A DNA stretch of 64,000 nucleotides, from NCBI RefSeq assembly GCF_963678635.1, contig NC_087065.1, positions 77,881,396-77,945,395 of the forward strand. The letters are read 5' to 3'. The notes under the pieces were generated by a model. It saw only the letters and a list, made by a program, of their open reading frames with translations, was not told where the DNA came from and made no database searches. The translations under genes were made by a program, and so were the position numbers. The DNA comes from Symsagittifera roscoffensis. Lineage: Eukaryota; Xenacoelomorpha; Acoela; Convolutidae. Within the stretch, counting starts at the first letter, position 1; every line of letters begins with the position of its first letter. This document shows positions 10,487-22,456 of this stretch, one piece after another.

Positions 10487-11548
10487 TTGAAATTGATGCG
10501 ACTGACAGGAGAAAGCCGAGCTTGGGTTTGCTTTTTGAGAAGGTACCTGAGGTCATCTGTGTGCCACGCTCTGAGAAGAAAATGGAACTGAGGCTAGGAG
10601 TTGAGGACAACGTACTTTCCACAAGTTTGGGGACGGTTTGGAGACTGCTGAGATCATTATGATGACCACACCCTATAAGGAACTCGAATGAAGAGGTCAC
10701 GGAGCGAGCGAGGTTATCACCAGGTAAGCATGAGGAGTTGGGAAACCTGAATGTGATACACAGGTTGATCTTCCCTCCTCGAGAAAAATCTAGAGAAATC
10801 ACGAATAATTCAGACAAAACATCAAAGGAATTGGAGACAGGATTATGTCTTGATAGGGCAGCGGCAGGTGGAGAATACTCTTGTGATGGAAGATATTGCG
10901 TGAGGATACAGTCATTTCAAAGTAAGGATCTAGCCACTTGGTTTGGTGACCTTACAGAAAAAGAGAACAGTGAGGTGCAAATAACAGCCGATTGTTACGC
11001 AAGCACCACGGTGAATTTAGCGACGACAGGGATTTTTCTCGAGAATGTGTAGTCTGGAGTCGCTGGAAATACTGGAATCAGAACATCATCTGGTGACAAC
11101 GTTGAGTGTGGAGTCCTGGACTGGAGTGCTGCATATAGTCCAGAAGCATATCAGGGGATGGAAAGTCGGTTTGAAGGCAAAGATGGGGTTTCCTGTAAGT
11201 GAGGCCTACAGTCTGCCGATGAATGCAAAGTCTCTTGTAGGACCAGTCATGGCGAACTTGTGCGGAAGTCATTACCAGCTGCTCATGGGAATGGTGGAAG
11301 CGTCCAGCCAGAGGGTGATGACCGATAAAGCTTTCTCGGTGCCCAAGTGCGTACGCTTAGCGCGAATGTCACACCATTCGCATCGGTTGTTACGAAAGAT
11401 GCTGGGGGCGGTGCCAGGAATTCGAGTGGAGGACTTGAGTGAAACCTGGGGAGAAGAACTCTTGAAACTAGAAAGGGAGAACACTAGTGATTTCGAAAGG
11501 CAGAACGCGATCGGAAAGGCGACAAACAACACGCAAGCGGCAGACTAG
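10487..11548 (+). pseudogene. Unrecognised segments before the C-terminus (copy 1)
   Basis: After a frameshifted stretch (10487-10737), frames 10738-11052 and 11045-11548 are open and overlap by 8 bases. The first carries TADCYASTTVNLATTGIF. The second has MANLCGSHYQLLMGMVEASS followed by SVPKCVRLARMSHHSHRLLRKML, a Cys/His-rich piece (CxxLxxxSHHSH) that might have bound metal. No family is recognised. Confidence 0.35.
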
Positions 11549-11554
11549 AATGAT

Positions 11555-12269
11555 GTGACGCACGCAAAAATGATGGAGTTCGAACCTTTGCTCGAGACTT
11601 CTGGAGAGTTTAACCTCCGAAGCATCAATCTGACGCACGGAGAGTACCCATGTCACTGTCTGGCACAGACTATGTGGTATCCCGAGAAGTCAAATCTCTG
11701 CATGATATGGGATGTTGAAGAGATCCGTTCGATAGGATTGCCTGACGATCATCAAAAGGTTTCTCTCTTCGTGGTGAGCTCGATGTTGGCGTTGCGATGG
11801 ATTGAGGGGAATATTCCATCATTAAATATCGAGAGTAAGAGGTACCGACAGTGGAGACGATACATGCTATTGACTACAGCAGGAGGCTTGAGTTGTTTTA
11901 GAATGCTTGCAAAGAATTCGCTGCACCCATGGAAGTGAGACATGTGTGGGATCGCATAAGGTTTCTCTCATGGTTTCGGGCGACGTTGACCTCTTGGCTG
12001 TATAAGTTGACAAAAAAGCACATGAAGAAACACCAGAAGGAGTATCGCCAATTCCTGGCTGAGATAGGGCCGGCGGCCTTCAAGAGACCTTTACTCACTC
12101 ATCCTAATGGGATAACCACGGGGTGGAAAAGAATTGGTAAGGTGTCTAGAGATAAAACCAAAGCAAGGGAATTGATACTGGAAGAAGATCTGGCAAAGAA
12201 TGTGAGCTTGAGCTTGCATAAGTCCTTTTGCTTGAACAGGGAGTCCAAGGTGAAGAGTCTACCAAACCA
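11555..12269 (+). pseudogene. C-terminal part of the gag-like gene, truncated (copy 1)
   Basis: Frame 11555-11938 contains LTHGEYPCHCLAQTMWYPE and is followed by 11929-12269 in another frame, with a long basic amphipathic run (YKLTKKHMKKHQKEYRQF) and AFKRPLLTHPNGITTGW. In copy 2 this segment continues into a final exon-like stretch with a SUMO-interaction-like motif. In copy 1 the tandem junction at 12270 cuts it off and joins it to a second copy of the N-terminal region. Confidence 0.4.
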
Positions 12270-12330
12270 AGAAAAGACCAGGTGGCTGTCCTGGAAAAAA
12301 ACAGGTGGCTGTCCTGGAAAATCGACGGAG
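12270..12330. repeat. Tandem-duplication junction with a short repeated filler
   Basis: At the join between the two 7.46-kb units the word ACCAGGTGGCTGTCCTGGAA is present, then an A-rich triplet, then CAGGTGGCTGTCCTGG again before the unit continues. The unit 1 start at 4833 has only one copy. The sequence left of the join is the unit end (CTACCAAACCAA). AAGACCAGG is shared microhomology with the region around 4830. This looks like a break repaired with a short templated duplication. Confidence 0.8.
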
Positions 12331-12671
12331 GCTTAGGGGGATTCGACCTGGCGAGAAACCACAGCTTGAGTAACACAACGGAATATGGTGCAGGGGAATT
12401 TCCCCTTCCGGCCAAGCCGACGGCAAGGAATGGGATCCAGTCCAGTAACAAAGCCCTGTCAATGATATGGTCTCAGCAGACATAAGAGGCATATCCAGAC
12501 CTCAGCAACTTGAAGAGGGAACTGGAAAGGGCTCAAAAGGAAAAAGACCGAGCCAATCTTGACAGGAATAAGGCTACAATTGACAGGGATCTAGCCATAC
12601 TCGAGAAAGACAAGGTGATATTCGAGAGGACCTTGTTGAAAGCGGAACGGGATCAAGACCAAAAACTATAA
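12311..12671 (+). pseudogene. Coiled-coil region, copy 2
   Basis: Repeat of the N-terminal coiled-coil region. The Glu codon after the IWSQQT stretch in copy 1 has become TAA at 12483-12485 here. The ATG and first 75 codons found upstream of copy 1 are missing, because the duplication starts inside the frame. Confidence 0.5.
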
Positions 12672-12716
12672 GAGAGCAAAGTGAACTGTGACTAGATAAA
12701 ATCAGAAATTGAGCGA

Positions 12717-14063
12717 TTGCAGAAAAGGCAGCAAGAAATCGCGAGTGGCAAGGAACGGAAAACGAAGACGCCGACTAAGCCCTTGATGACGAGGTCAAGA
12801 CCGGAATCCAGGATGGAAGTGGATGAAGCATCCAAGTCGAGCGGCCGTTTCAACTTGGATCGTGTAGCCCAGGAGCAAATGAATGAAGATATGAACACGT
12901 GGACGTCACCAGAAACTGTCCCTTTCATGAGAGATCTTGAGTCGGGCCGAATAAGGCCGCTGAGGGTGGATGTCGCACTTCCGTGTCTGACACTCAGTTT
13001 AACGGGTAGCAGTCAGGCTAGCGCAGGGACATATCGCCTCAACAAATTGCAAGAGAGGCTGCAATCAAGAACTCCCGAGAGTCAGGCACGCGAAGCTGAG
13101 CCACTCAATTGGAGAGAACATACGGTGAGGAGTGTCATGATTTCCAACTACAAGAAGAACACTGATGGCGCATACCACCGACATCGCAGGGAGGACTGGA
13201 CGGCGGTGCAATGCGAAAGGAGGGACGCCTTCAATGACGTGACTTGGGCGGAGTATTTCACACAGCCGAGAATACCTGAGGGCACGGTCCACTTGATGAT
13301 TGGGGACAGTCTTGTCAGAGTCCTAACAATGATCTAGGCGCAAGGGCAAGTGAGAGTCTTGAGTTTCTCGGGTGCGCCGATGCCTCAAAGGTTAGCGTCA
13401 CTGGAGATGCTAGAAATGGGAAAAGTATTCACGGTCACCTTGATGATGGGAACCAACGATGTCTCTCGAGGCGAAACCAAGAAGACGATGAGGTTGCCGG
13501 AAAAAGTGAGCTGCATTCATGAAGAGCTGAGGGTCTACTTAGACCCTACGGTGCTCGCGATTTGCACGGTTCATGATGGAGGACCAGCATGCGAAGAGCA
13601 TGAACGACAGGGTGCGCCATATCAATGACATATTCAGACAAGTGCAGATGAAGAGCATACTACCCGTGAGGCTGCTCGATTTCGCACGAATGATGGAGGA
13701 TTCCTTGCCGCCTAGCTCATCTTCGGATGGCATCCACTTCGATAAGCCCAAGGGCGTGGAGTGGCTGAATGGTGTCTTTCAAAGAAATATCAACAATCTA
13801 GAGTCTGACCTGTTGGAGACTGGCCAGTTCACCTTTGATCCACCCCCGATGCCCTCATTCTCGCGGTTAGGCCAGTGACCGACCGATTGGGAGTAAGGAT
13901 CGATTCCAGAGGGAGTTCAGTGAGCAGCAGGGGCAGGCAACTGGACTCGACACCCATGGAGAGGGATGAGGTGGAGTCTTCCACGCCACAGAGCTCAGTA
14001 GTGTCGTCAGTGGTGATAGCAGAAAAGAATAAGAACGTCAAGGCATCGACAGAAGGCGCATGA
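12717..14063 (+). pseudogene. SGNH/GDSL hydrolase-like domain, copy 2
   Basis: Same blocks as copy 1: GDSLVRV, FSGAPMPQ, MMGTNDVSR and SDGIHFD, with the same TAG after block I (13335-13337) and the same +1 shift near 13571. This copy has lost one base near 13861, which adds a frameshift in the Ser-rich tail, and has Ile-to-Ser in the QVQMKSIL stretch. Shared lesions show that copies 1 and 2 descend from an already broken gene. Confidence 0.75.
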
Positions 14064-14088
14064 AGCCCATTTTTCTCGATATAAAACG

Positions 14089-14875
14089 TTGGAAATGGAG
14101 GACCTAACTGGAACTCCCAAGAGATCGATCTTCGGTTCAGTCAACTACAAGCCTCTCAAGGAGTTGGGAAGCCCAGGCATTATTGTCGAACCACCAAAGC
14201 ACCGCACGAGCATTGTCCAAATTAGGGTGGCGATTTCCGCGCAATTAAGAGCCGTGGAGAAACTTCTCGAGCCGAAAAGCATGGGGTTCCCCGATACTGC
14301 TTACATGGGCCCAAAATGTCGGAAGATCCAGATACGGAAAATCCTGTGGAACTTCACAGCTGGCCAAGACTCTGGCAGTCTATGATCGGTCAGACCCTGG
14401 AGCAGCGAGGGTGATCATTATGGCGGGGTCGGACTACGATACAACGTCTCCAAAGTTGTTTTGGCCAGGAACGTTGGTGTACCTGCTGCCAGGAGCGGAA
14501 TTCAATCAGATGTTGACTCTGAATGTTGCGATGAAGTCAGAAACGCTGTGCGAGCCGGAGTTGTTGCTGTTCGCGGGGATGAATGATCATCTGCACGCAG
14601 CAGTTTTGCTTGAGCCCTTGAGAGACGGAGAGCCGACGCCGAAGAAGATCTGGGATGAGATTCAGACGCTGTTTGCCGCGATGAACGAGGTGCAGGATTT
14701 AGTGGCTTCTCGATTGGGATCGAAAACGAAGGTGGTATTCGCATCATCACCAGGCTGTGCAAGCATGCCACCAGCTCTGCAGTTCGTATTGGTGATGTTA
14801 GTTTTGATAGCGGAGGGCAGCGGGCAAAACCAGGAATTCGTACAAAATCTTCAGATTCTTGAGTCCTTGCTGTGA
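14089..14875 (+). pseudogene. Basic segment and possible second SGNH-like domain, copy 2
   Basis: Copies of 6624-6920 and 6946-7410. The LLPGAEFNQ and AGMNDHLH marks are unchanged. Substitutions include Thr to Ile in the KKIWDE(T/I)QTLF helix and Tyr to Leu in LQFV(Y/L)VML, both conservative. Confidence 0.4.
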
Positions 14876-16862
14876 GAAGAAGTACATGGTTAGGATATTT
14901 TAAGCGGGGAGCACAATTTTTCAGGCATTCGTACAGGATCTCTTCAGCATGTCAATCAACCAGCTGCTAGCTTTGTATCTGGTGTATCATAGGTACTTAT
15001 TCAACATGGGTCTAGGCTACATGATCACCATGGGTGTGGAAACCCTCAGAATTGACGGGTACTTGACCTGAATACTCTTAACGCATAGAAATCTGACGGA
15101 ATTCCACCGATTGACGAAATACGTGGATCCCCTGTCAGTAAGGAAAGCCCACTCGAGTTTTGAGACCTGCTCCTACAAGTGTGTTGTGGGGCTAAAAACC
15201 CTACTAGTCGAATATCTCTTAATGCAAAAACGGCATTTAACAGGAGAGGAGAAAAACCCGAAGAACTCGGATCCTCTGGGAATAATCTGAGGACTGGGGG
15301 AGGTAGTGACTTGCATCTACGGACCAGCTGTGACATATGCCTTCCCAGATCCACTTGTGACCGCGTACCGGCATTCAATTTTGTACGCGAGCCTGATCAG
15401 CATCTTGCACGGGACGGCGCTAAAATGGTTTAAAAACAAGAAAACTTGAGAGCGCAGATGAGTGAGACGGTGCTATTCGGAAAAGTGAAGGATCCAGAGT
15501 TGATAGTGCTCAATTTCAGGCGCCAGCTGCAATGCAGAATTGGGGAAAACGAGAGGGTCCTATCGAGGCCTACCCAAAATTCTGGAACCTTAACCCCTTG
15601 GCAAATAATACGAGAGAAGTCTTGAGAAATCCAACGTGGAAAAAGAGTTTTGATTTCGCGAAGAAAGAGCTTGAGACAATTCTTGATCAGGACGTGTTGC
15701 CTGTCAACATCCCAGATTTTCAGATTTTCCGACGGTGAGGCGAATGACATTGGGAATGAATATACTAAGGATGGTCCCATCGATACACGCTAGAGAGGCT
15801 GTGGAGCGACAGCAGAAAGTATTCACACATGGCCGGGATCCCCTGTTCATTGGATATTCAGCGGCAGTGTATTTCCACACTTGTGAAATCAAAAAAAATC
15901 CATGGACCGCTCAAGCGAAGAAGATGCGGGGTTCGATGCCTCCAATGTAAGAAGTCCGGGAAGTGAACAAAGTACTTGAGAGGGCTGGGTTCGAGAACAA
16001 GGAGCCAAAACACGATAGCAAGAGGATGATTGTGGTAGAGGGTCATGTAGCTCTGAAAATTCAGTACGAGGAGGTACCTAGCAACTTATCGACTAGAGGA
16101 GGTAGAGTTGCGGTACGATGGACGAAAATTGGACGAAGCGGGAGCGCTTTATGTATCTCTGACGGACTATAAAGCTATGGATCCGGAGACGCCTTCACCT
16201 CTGTCAGTCGACACTCCCAGAGACAAGAGGAGCCTTCCGGTGGAAAGCAGATTTAAACAGGCACTTCAGAGGGACCAACCTGAAGCAGGAGAAGGAGCGA
16301 GGATGAATAAAACACTCAGCGAGACCGGAGAAGAAATGGTGTTAGGAGCTACACCCAACGGGAATTTCAGTCACGGTACTGCTGCTGTAAGACTTGAGCG
16401 GTGATGATTGGGCTTACACTGCTACGCCACTTTTGTGATCTCCCCAGAAAACTTTTACAGCCAGGAAGTGAGCACTAGAAAATGGGAACGGTGCTCTTGA
16501 GTAATGAAGACAGGGAGTAAAACACTTCCGAAGGAATCAAGTGGATGTTCTTAGACACATTGGATCAGAAAGGGTGGCAAGAATTCTTGAGTGGGTTCAA
16601 TCATAAAGTGGAGCGGAAAGTGAATATGGATGAGTTCAAAGTGGAGTTGTGGGACACTGTGTTAGGATTTGGCGAGCCTGTCTTGATGGCCACTGGATTG
16701 AACGAGAAGGCGAGAGAAGAATTACTCGACAAGATGATCCACATGCGGGAAACAAACCAGAGCAAGAATCCTGCAAAGATAGCTCTACCCGCATTAACGA
16801 TATTAATATACCTAACACTAGAGAAGGGGGAGGCAAGAGTCAGTTGGGGAAGGTCTGGATAA
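14876..16862 (+). pseudogene. Unrecognised polyprotein segments, copy 2
   Basis: Copies of 7411-9404. An extra A at about 15893 shifts the frame before the CxxCKK-like stretch. A local change near 16376-16390 removes the MREL end of the 8642-8932 frame. A new TAA at 16518-16520 interrupts the helical segment that is open from 9024 in copy 1. Confidence 0.35.
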
Positions 16863-16907
16863 AGAAGCGGATTCAGTAATGATCGTGACTACGCCCCGAG
16901 TAAAGGT

Positions 16908-17944
16908 GTGAGGTCGAGGAAGAGAAAACGGGAGGTGGAAGAGGTGAGTCCATCGGCGGAGGTGGTATCGGAGAAGAACCTGAAGGAGACGGCTCCGATG
17001 GTCCTAGCGAGTTGGAAGACAACAATCTACAAGAGCAACTCAATGGCCCGGAAATTGGCTGACGTACTAGCCGAGATGGAAAACGCGACAACCCCGGGAA
17101 CGGAAGAAGACTTCAAACCTCAAAAGGTGAATGCAGAGAAAGGCTATACCAGCGGACAAATGTGGGAAGTGGACATCGCCGAGGATTGGATCTCGAGTCA
17201 GCACCAGAGAGTTGGAAAACAAATGGCAAGTGACCCACTCGAGAAAGAGTTAACGAGAAACAACGCCCACTCCTGGTGGATTGCCTTGGATACGACGAAA
17301 GAATTGGAAGGCTGCTTGAAGAATTTGGATCGGGGATTGTCCAGGAAGCGTCGGAATAGGTCCACCCAACATAGAGCCGAGGTGAACAAATTAGACTTGA
17401 GAAGCCAGTTGGGACGAACATGGGAGAAACTGTTTCTAGAGTACTACGAGAATGAGATGAAGGCGCCCTCGTCCGCACAACATTTAATGGCGAACATTTT
17501 CGTCAGGACAGAGCGCAATTGTTGTTCACATGGAGCCTGGCAGGAGTGGCGTTAGAAGAACTGACTTCAGGCGATAAACTAAAGTTGGACGATAAAGGCC
17601 TACATGTATATCGAATGCTGATGCAGCATGTCGATCGAAATATTTCGGGATTAAGTCTGGCAAGGAGGAATGATGCCACCTGTTTCTTGAGATGGATCAT
17701 GTCAGTGATACACGAAGCTAACATCGAAGCCTGCTAACAGAGCGCGACGGATGGTAGAGCATTGGAGAAGAGAGTCTCGAGTGTCATCTTGAGTGTGTAT
17801 CAGAGTAGTGGAATTGAGGAGGATGATGATTCGAGGCAGTCTCTGGAGAACCACGTGAAAATCGACGAGATGAGGCAATTCTCCGACAAGAAATTTGATG
17901 AGAGTCGTGACTTACATCGTCACCTGGCTGGACGGAGAGAATAA
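16908..17944 (+). pseudogene. Basic/acidic domain, copy 2
   Basis: Copy of 9450-10486. The basic RSRKRKREVEE start is intact. A TAC Tyr codon of copy 1 is TAA here (17735-17737), so the second half restarts only at 17762. No domain is recognised. Confidence 0.4.
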
Positions 17945-19360
17945 TCGAAATTGATGCGACTGACAGGAGAAAGCCGAGCTTGGGTTTGCTTTTTGAGAAG
18001 GTACCTGAGGTCATCTGTGTGCCACGCTCTGAGAAGAAAATGGAACTGAGGCTAGGAGTTGAGGACAACGTACTTTCCACAAGTTTGGGGACGGTTTGGA
18101 GACTGCTGAGATCATCATGATGACCACACCCTATAAGGAACTCGAATGAAGAGGTCACGGAGCGAGCGAGGTTATCACCAGGTAAGCATGAGGAGTTGGG
18201 AAACCTGAATGTGATACACAGGTTGATCTTCCCTCCTCGAGAAAAATCTAGAGAAATCACGAATAATTCAGACAAAACATCAAAGGAATTGGAGACAGGA
18301 TTATGTCTTGATAGGGCAGCGGCAGGTGGAGAATACTCTTGTGATGGAAGATATTGCGTGAGGATACAGTCATTTCAAAGTAAGGATCTAGCCACTTGGT
18401 TTGGTGACCTTACAGAAAAAGAGAACAGTGAGGTGCAAATAACAGCCGATTGTTACGCAAGCACCACGGTGAATTTAGCGACGACAGGGATTTTTCTCGA
18501 GAATGTGTAGTCTGGAGTCGCTGGAAATACTGGAATCAGAACATCATCTGGTGACAACGTTGAGTGTGGAGTCCTGGACTGGAGTGCTGCATATGGTCCA
18601 GAAGCATATCAGGGGATGGAAAGTCGGTTTGAAGGCAAAGATGGGGTTTCCTGTAAGTGAGGCCTACAGTCTGCCGATGAATGCAAAGTCTCTTGTAGGA
18701 CCAGTCATGGCGAACTTGTGCGGAAGTCATTACCAGCTGCTCATGGGAATGGTGGAAGCGTCCAGCCAGAGGGTGATGACCGATAAAGCTTTCTCGGTGC
18801 CCAAGTGCGTACGCTTAGCGCGAATGTCACACCATTCGCATCGGTTGTTACGAAAGATGCTGGGGGCGGTGCCAGGAATTCGAGTGGAGGACTTGAGTGA
18901 AACCTGGGGAGAAGAACTCTTGAAACCTGAAAGGGAGAACACTAGTGATTTCGAAAGGCAGAACGCGATCGGAAAGGCGACAAACAACACGCAAGCGGCA
19001 GACTAGAATGATGTGACGCACGCAAAAATGATGGAGTTCGAACCTTTGCTCGAGACTTCTGGAGAGTTTAACCTCCGAAGCATCAATCTGACGCACGGAG
19101 AGTACCCATGTCACTGTCTGGCACAGACTATGTGGTATCCCGAGAAGTCAAATCTCTGCATGATATGGGATGTTGAAGAGATCCGTTCGATAGGATTGCC
19201 TGACGATCATCAAAAGGTTTCTCTCTTCGTGGTGAGCTCGATGTTGGCGTTGCGATGGATTGAGGGGAATATTCCATCATTAAATATCGAGAGTCAGAGG
19301 TACCGACAGTGGAGACGATACATGCTATTGACTACAGCAGGAGGCTTGAGTTGTTTTTAG
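17945..19360 (+). pseudogene. Segments before the C-terminus, copy 2
   Basis: Copies of 10487-11938, with frames 18196-18510, 18503-19006 and 19013-19360. The Cys/His-rich SHHSHRLLRKML stretch is unchanged. An extra T near 19358 truncates the last of these frames relative to copy 1. Confidence 0.35.
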
Positions 19361-19387
19361 AATGCTTGCAAAGAATTCGCTGCACCC

Positions 19388-19880
19388 ATGGAAGAGAGAC
19401 ATGTGTGGGATCGCATAAGGTTTCTCTCATGGTTTCGGGCGACGTTGACCTCTTGGCTGTATAAGTTGACAAAAAACCACATGAAGAAACACCAGAAGGA
19501 GTATCGCCAATTCCTGGCTGAGACAGGGCTGGCGGCCTTCAAGAGACCTTTACTCACTCATCCTAATGGGATAACCACGGGGTGGAAAAGAATTGGTAAG
19601 GTGTCTAGAGATAAAACCAAAGCAAGGGAATTGATACTGGAAGAAGATCTGGCGAAGAATGTGAGCTTGAGCTTGCATAAGTCCTTTTGCTTGAACAGGG
19701 AGTCCAAGGTGAAGAGTCTACCAAACCAATCGAGAAAGAGAACGGATGCGGGCCTATGATCAACTAAAGGCACGGGAAGAGATCGTAATCATTTCTGATG
19801 ATGAAGAGGAAATAACGAGGCAAACTACAGTGTCTAGTTCATCTGGACCCAGTACCTCGAAGACGGAGGGCACGAGTTGA
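19388..19880 (+). pseudogene. C-terminus of the gag-like gene with SUMO-interaction-like motif
   Basis: Frame 19388-19728 matches the end of unit 1. Past the unit end, another frame (from about 19731, TGA at 19878-19880) reads RMRAYDQLKAREEIVIISDD followed by EEE, then a Ser/Thr-rich end. A short run of Val/Ile followed by an acidic patch (IVIISDDEEE) is the consensus of SUMO-interacting motifs, which bind SUMO-modified proteins in the nucleus. The motif is seen directly; the function is inferred. This piece exists once only, so it marks the original 3' end of the gene. Confidence 0.5.
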
Positions 19881-20640
19881 GCTGGATGCTCAGCGATTGG
19901 CTCTTGAGTCTTGAGTATGGAACGGATTGGGACTTGAGTGTGAACTCAAATGAAATCTGAGGGCGGGGAAAAGAAATTTTAGCGTTCAAAATTTATTATT
20001 AATATACTATAACTATTTATAAAAATCAAAATGCTGCATGACAATGTCAATTTTCTGACTGGAAGTCAGGGAGCAGGTGAATGCAGATTTTGATTGTTGT
20101 TTAGCTACAATCTGACAATTTTGCGTGTTTGTGGGTTTTGGGGATAGAGATTAAGTTGAATCGGCTGCAAACATCTGTAAATGACTACTGGCATTGTATC
20201 TTGAGACGCGCTCAACATTCTGGAGGCTCACTGAATGACTACGACGCGCGATGGGGACATCGACCTTGAGTCCGGGTAGGAGTATATTCCAGTCGGTCAT
20301 ATCTGGAAGTTTGGCTTTGTTTTGGGATAAAAACTAATTTATCAAAAATTGGAATTGACCCTGTCATGCTCAAGTTTCTCGCGGCAACTGAAAATACAAA
20401 TGAATTAGATCAGAAGATTCGAGTTATATTTGTGGGAAAGTCGACAGAAACCCACTAGAGTAAAATTGCTATTCGAAATTTTACCAGAACCTTAAGTACG
20501 AGTAGAGTTGTCTTGTTCCTAATAAAGGATCGAGAGTTCAACGAAAGAAGTGCAATTGACTGGACGAGAGTGATACTTGACTGAGAAGGTGGTCAGCCGA
20601 AGCTGCCCAATGGTCCAGGATATAAAAGTTCATGAGCAAA
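19881..20640 (+). other. 3' flank of the gag-like gene, no gene seen
   Basis: About 760 bases after the TGA with no credible frame. It keeps the CTTGAG word (19900-19940, 20172, 20263) and GC content intermediate between the two neighbouring regions. It may be 3' UTR and part of an LTR of the upstream element. I did not find a second copy in the window that would prove an LTR. Confidence 0.3.
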
Positions 20641-21310
20641 ACTTTTTTAATTCAAAGTAATTCTAGAATTGCTTTACTACTGTTATTTTCCTAATTCTAG
20701 AATCGCGTCAGTATGTGAGTACCTAATTATTTTTTGTGATTATGTTGAGATAAGGCAAGTTTTAGGTTGATCCATCTGAAAAGGATCACAGTTCCACTGT
20801 CTAATAAAAACTAACGGTATACTTAAGCTTATAACCCTGTTTAAGCTGTAACACGGTTTGTAGTCTCATGTCACGAATGAACCAAATTGGCTCCGACTGA
20901 ATGAGGTACAAAAACACAAGAGATTGTTACATCACAAGGTCCAAATAGACAGAATCAAAATTAAAGAAAAAAATAATTTTACTACAATTTTATTACCTAA
21001 GCATCAATGATGAATCAATCAGGTACAAACTACAAGCAAAGCATGTCCAGACCCACCAAGAATCGGTAACACGGAAACCTCAGAAAAGCAACTAAATCAA
21101 ACACACTGTGAAAGCACAGATCATGAAACTGATACCAAAAGCACAGTGGTTATTAACATGCTAAAAATATAAAACGATTATGAAATACCAATTTACTCAA
21201 ATCGTTACCAAACGGAAGGCTCTAAATCAAACGTTCACGAATTCGAACATGGAAAGAAATCCGTTGAATACAACCCGAGTTCCCACGTCAAAAACTTCAT
21301 ATAAGCTAGC
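20641..21310 (+). other. AT-rich start of the second retroelement remnant
   Basis: Very AT-rich, A-biased on the + strand, with no long frame except a weak one (21180-21395). The A-rich bias is shared with the pol remnant downstream, as in retroelements with A-rich sense strands. It probably holds decayed gag/protease sequence of that element, but nothing is recognisable. Confidence 0.3.
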
Positions 21311-22456
21311 CACAGCACAAGGCACAAATTTAACAAGCTGTGATAAATATAATTATCTCTCATACCAATACGAATGGAACAAAACAAACTTCTAATAAAA
21401 CTTTTCAAAAAAAAATTCATGTAACGGATAATCAGCACAATATAGTCGGAATACCATGTTGTAAAAAACATGTACCAACAATAAACATCCTAAAGAGTAC
21501 ATGAAAAACAAAGACAAAATACCAGAATAATTAATACATTTTCATCATTTTTTAAAGACTTAAGAAACAACCCCCGTTTTATTCTGACTTTTACCTTATC
21601 TAAAACCAACAACGAAAACATTAACAAACAACAACTTGACACGCATATGATTTTTCAACCAACCAAGTTCAACAAATTAATAACGATCAAAATACACAAC
21701 AACTGTACGTGTCTGACCTTGAATTCAAAAATTTCACAAACTCTTCAGAGTAACAGTATCATCTATAAAATACGCGAAAAACTCAAAAACAGACATTATT
21801 AACTTACATTTACGCAACAATTTTCCATACAAAATCACACTTTCCTTAGCAAAGGCAAATTTGTATCCTACCTACGAAAAAGCAAACAGAGTAAGCAATA
21901 TTTTTTTTAAATCAAAACAATTAGATATTTGTCAATCAACAACTCTCGAAGAAGAGTCATCTATTATCAACATTACAAATGAGTCAAAACGAAACACAGA
22001 TTACTTCGCAAAGACTCGCATCGCGTATTCAAAACTCGCATCTAAAACTTCGAAATACACAAGTGAACAAAAACAGACTTTAACAATGTTGAATTTTCAA
22101 CATAATCAAATCAATCAATAACAAATATCAGTTGTTAAGAATCAACGCGCAAGCAAAGTTCCAATACAATTACAAGATAAAATAAACAGACTTTGAGCCA
22201 TCCCTGTCAAAAAGAACTTATTTCACCAGTCAGAAAACACAACAACTTAAAGAAACACCTTTATCAACCCCGTTATTATTCTCGCAAGAGACAAACCCCT
22301 TAGAAAAATCCCCTTAAACAAAAAGTCCCTAATTGATGAAGCCATTTTTAATTTGCTCATAGAACCATTACAAGTAATACTCACAAAATTAAACGAACAT
22401 TGACATACAACTGCAGACATGAATAGTGCATATAATCAAATGCAACTACATAAGTA
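21311..22456 (+). repeat. 1.15-kb leader and early pol segment, first of three copies
   Basis: This stretch recurs at 24797-25946 and 27236-28383 in the same orientation. It includes the 86-residue frame 21861-22121 (KQLDICQSTTLEEESSIINI) and the start of a reverse transcriptase. Here the sequence continues past 22456 into the rest of the reverse transcriptase. In the other two copies it breaks off at that point and joins unrelated DNA. This copy is thus the more complete source. Confidence 0.88.

Larger units (their letters stand above)
4833..12269. repeat. Tandem duplication unit 1 (about 7.44 kb)
   Basis: The block from the ACCAGGTGGCTGTCC word to the CTACCAAACCAA word is repeated directly at 12270-19728 in the same orientation. 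Reading-frame landmarks are offset by 7466 bases near the start and 7458 near the end, so only a few small indels separate the copies. By eye, identity is about 99 percent or higher. Both copies share the same frameshifts and most stops, so the gene was already broken when it duplicated. Confidence 0.93.
12270..19728. repeat. Tandem duplication unit 2 (about 7.46 kb)
   Basis: Second direct copy of the 4833-12269 block. Differences are scattered single bases and a few indels: one base lost near 13861, an 8-base change near 16376, one base gained near 15893. Several substitutions create extra stops only in this copy (12483, 16518, 17735). The copies have therefore drifted without constraint after duplication, and they are too different to be one locus assembled twice from error-free reads. 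Confidence 0.92.
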
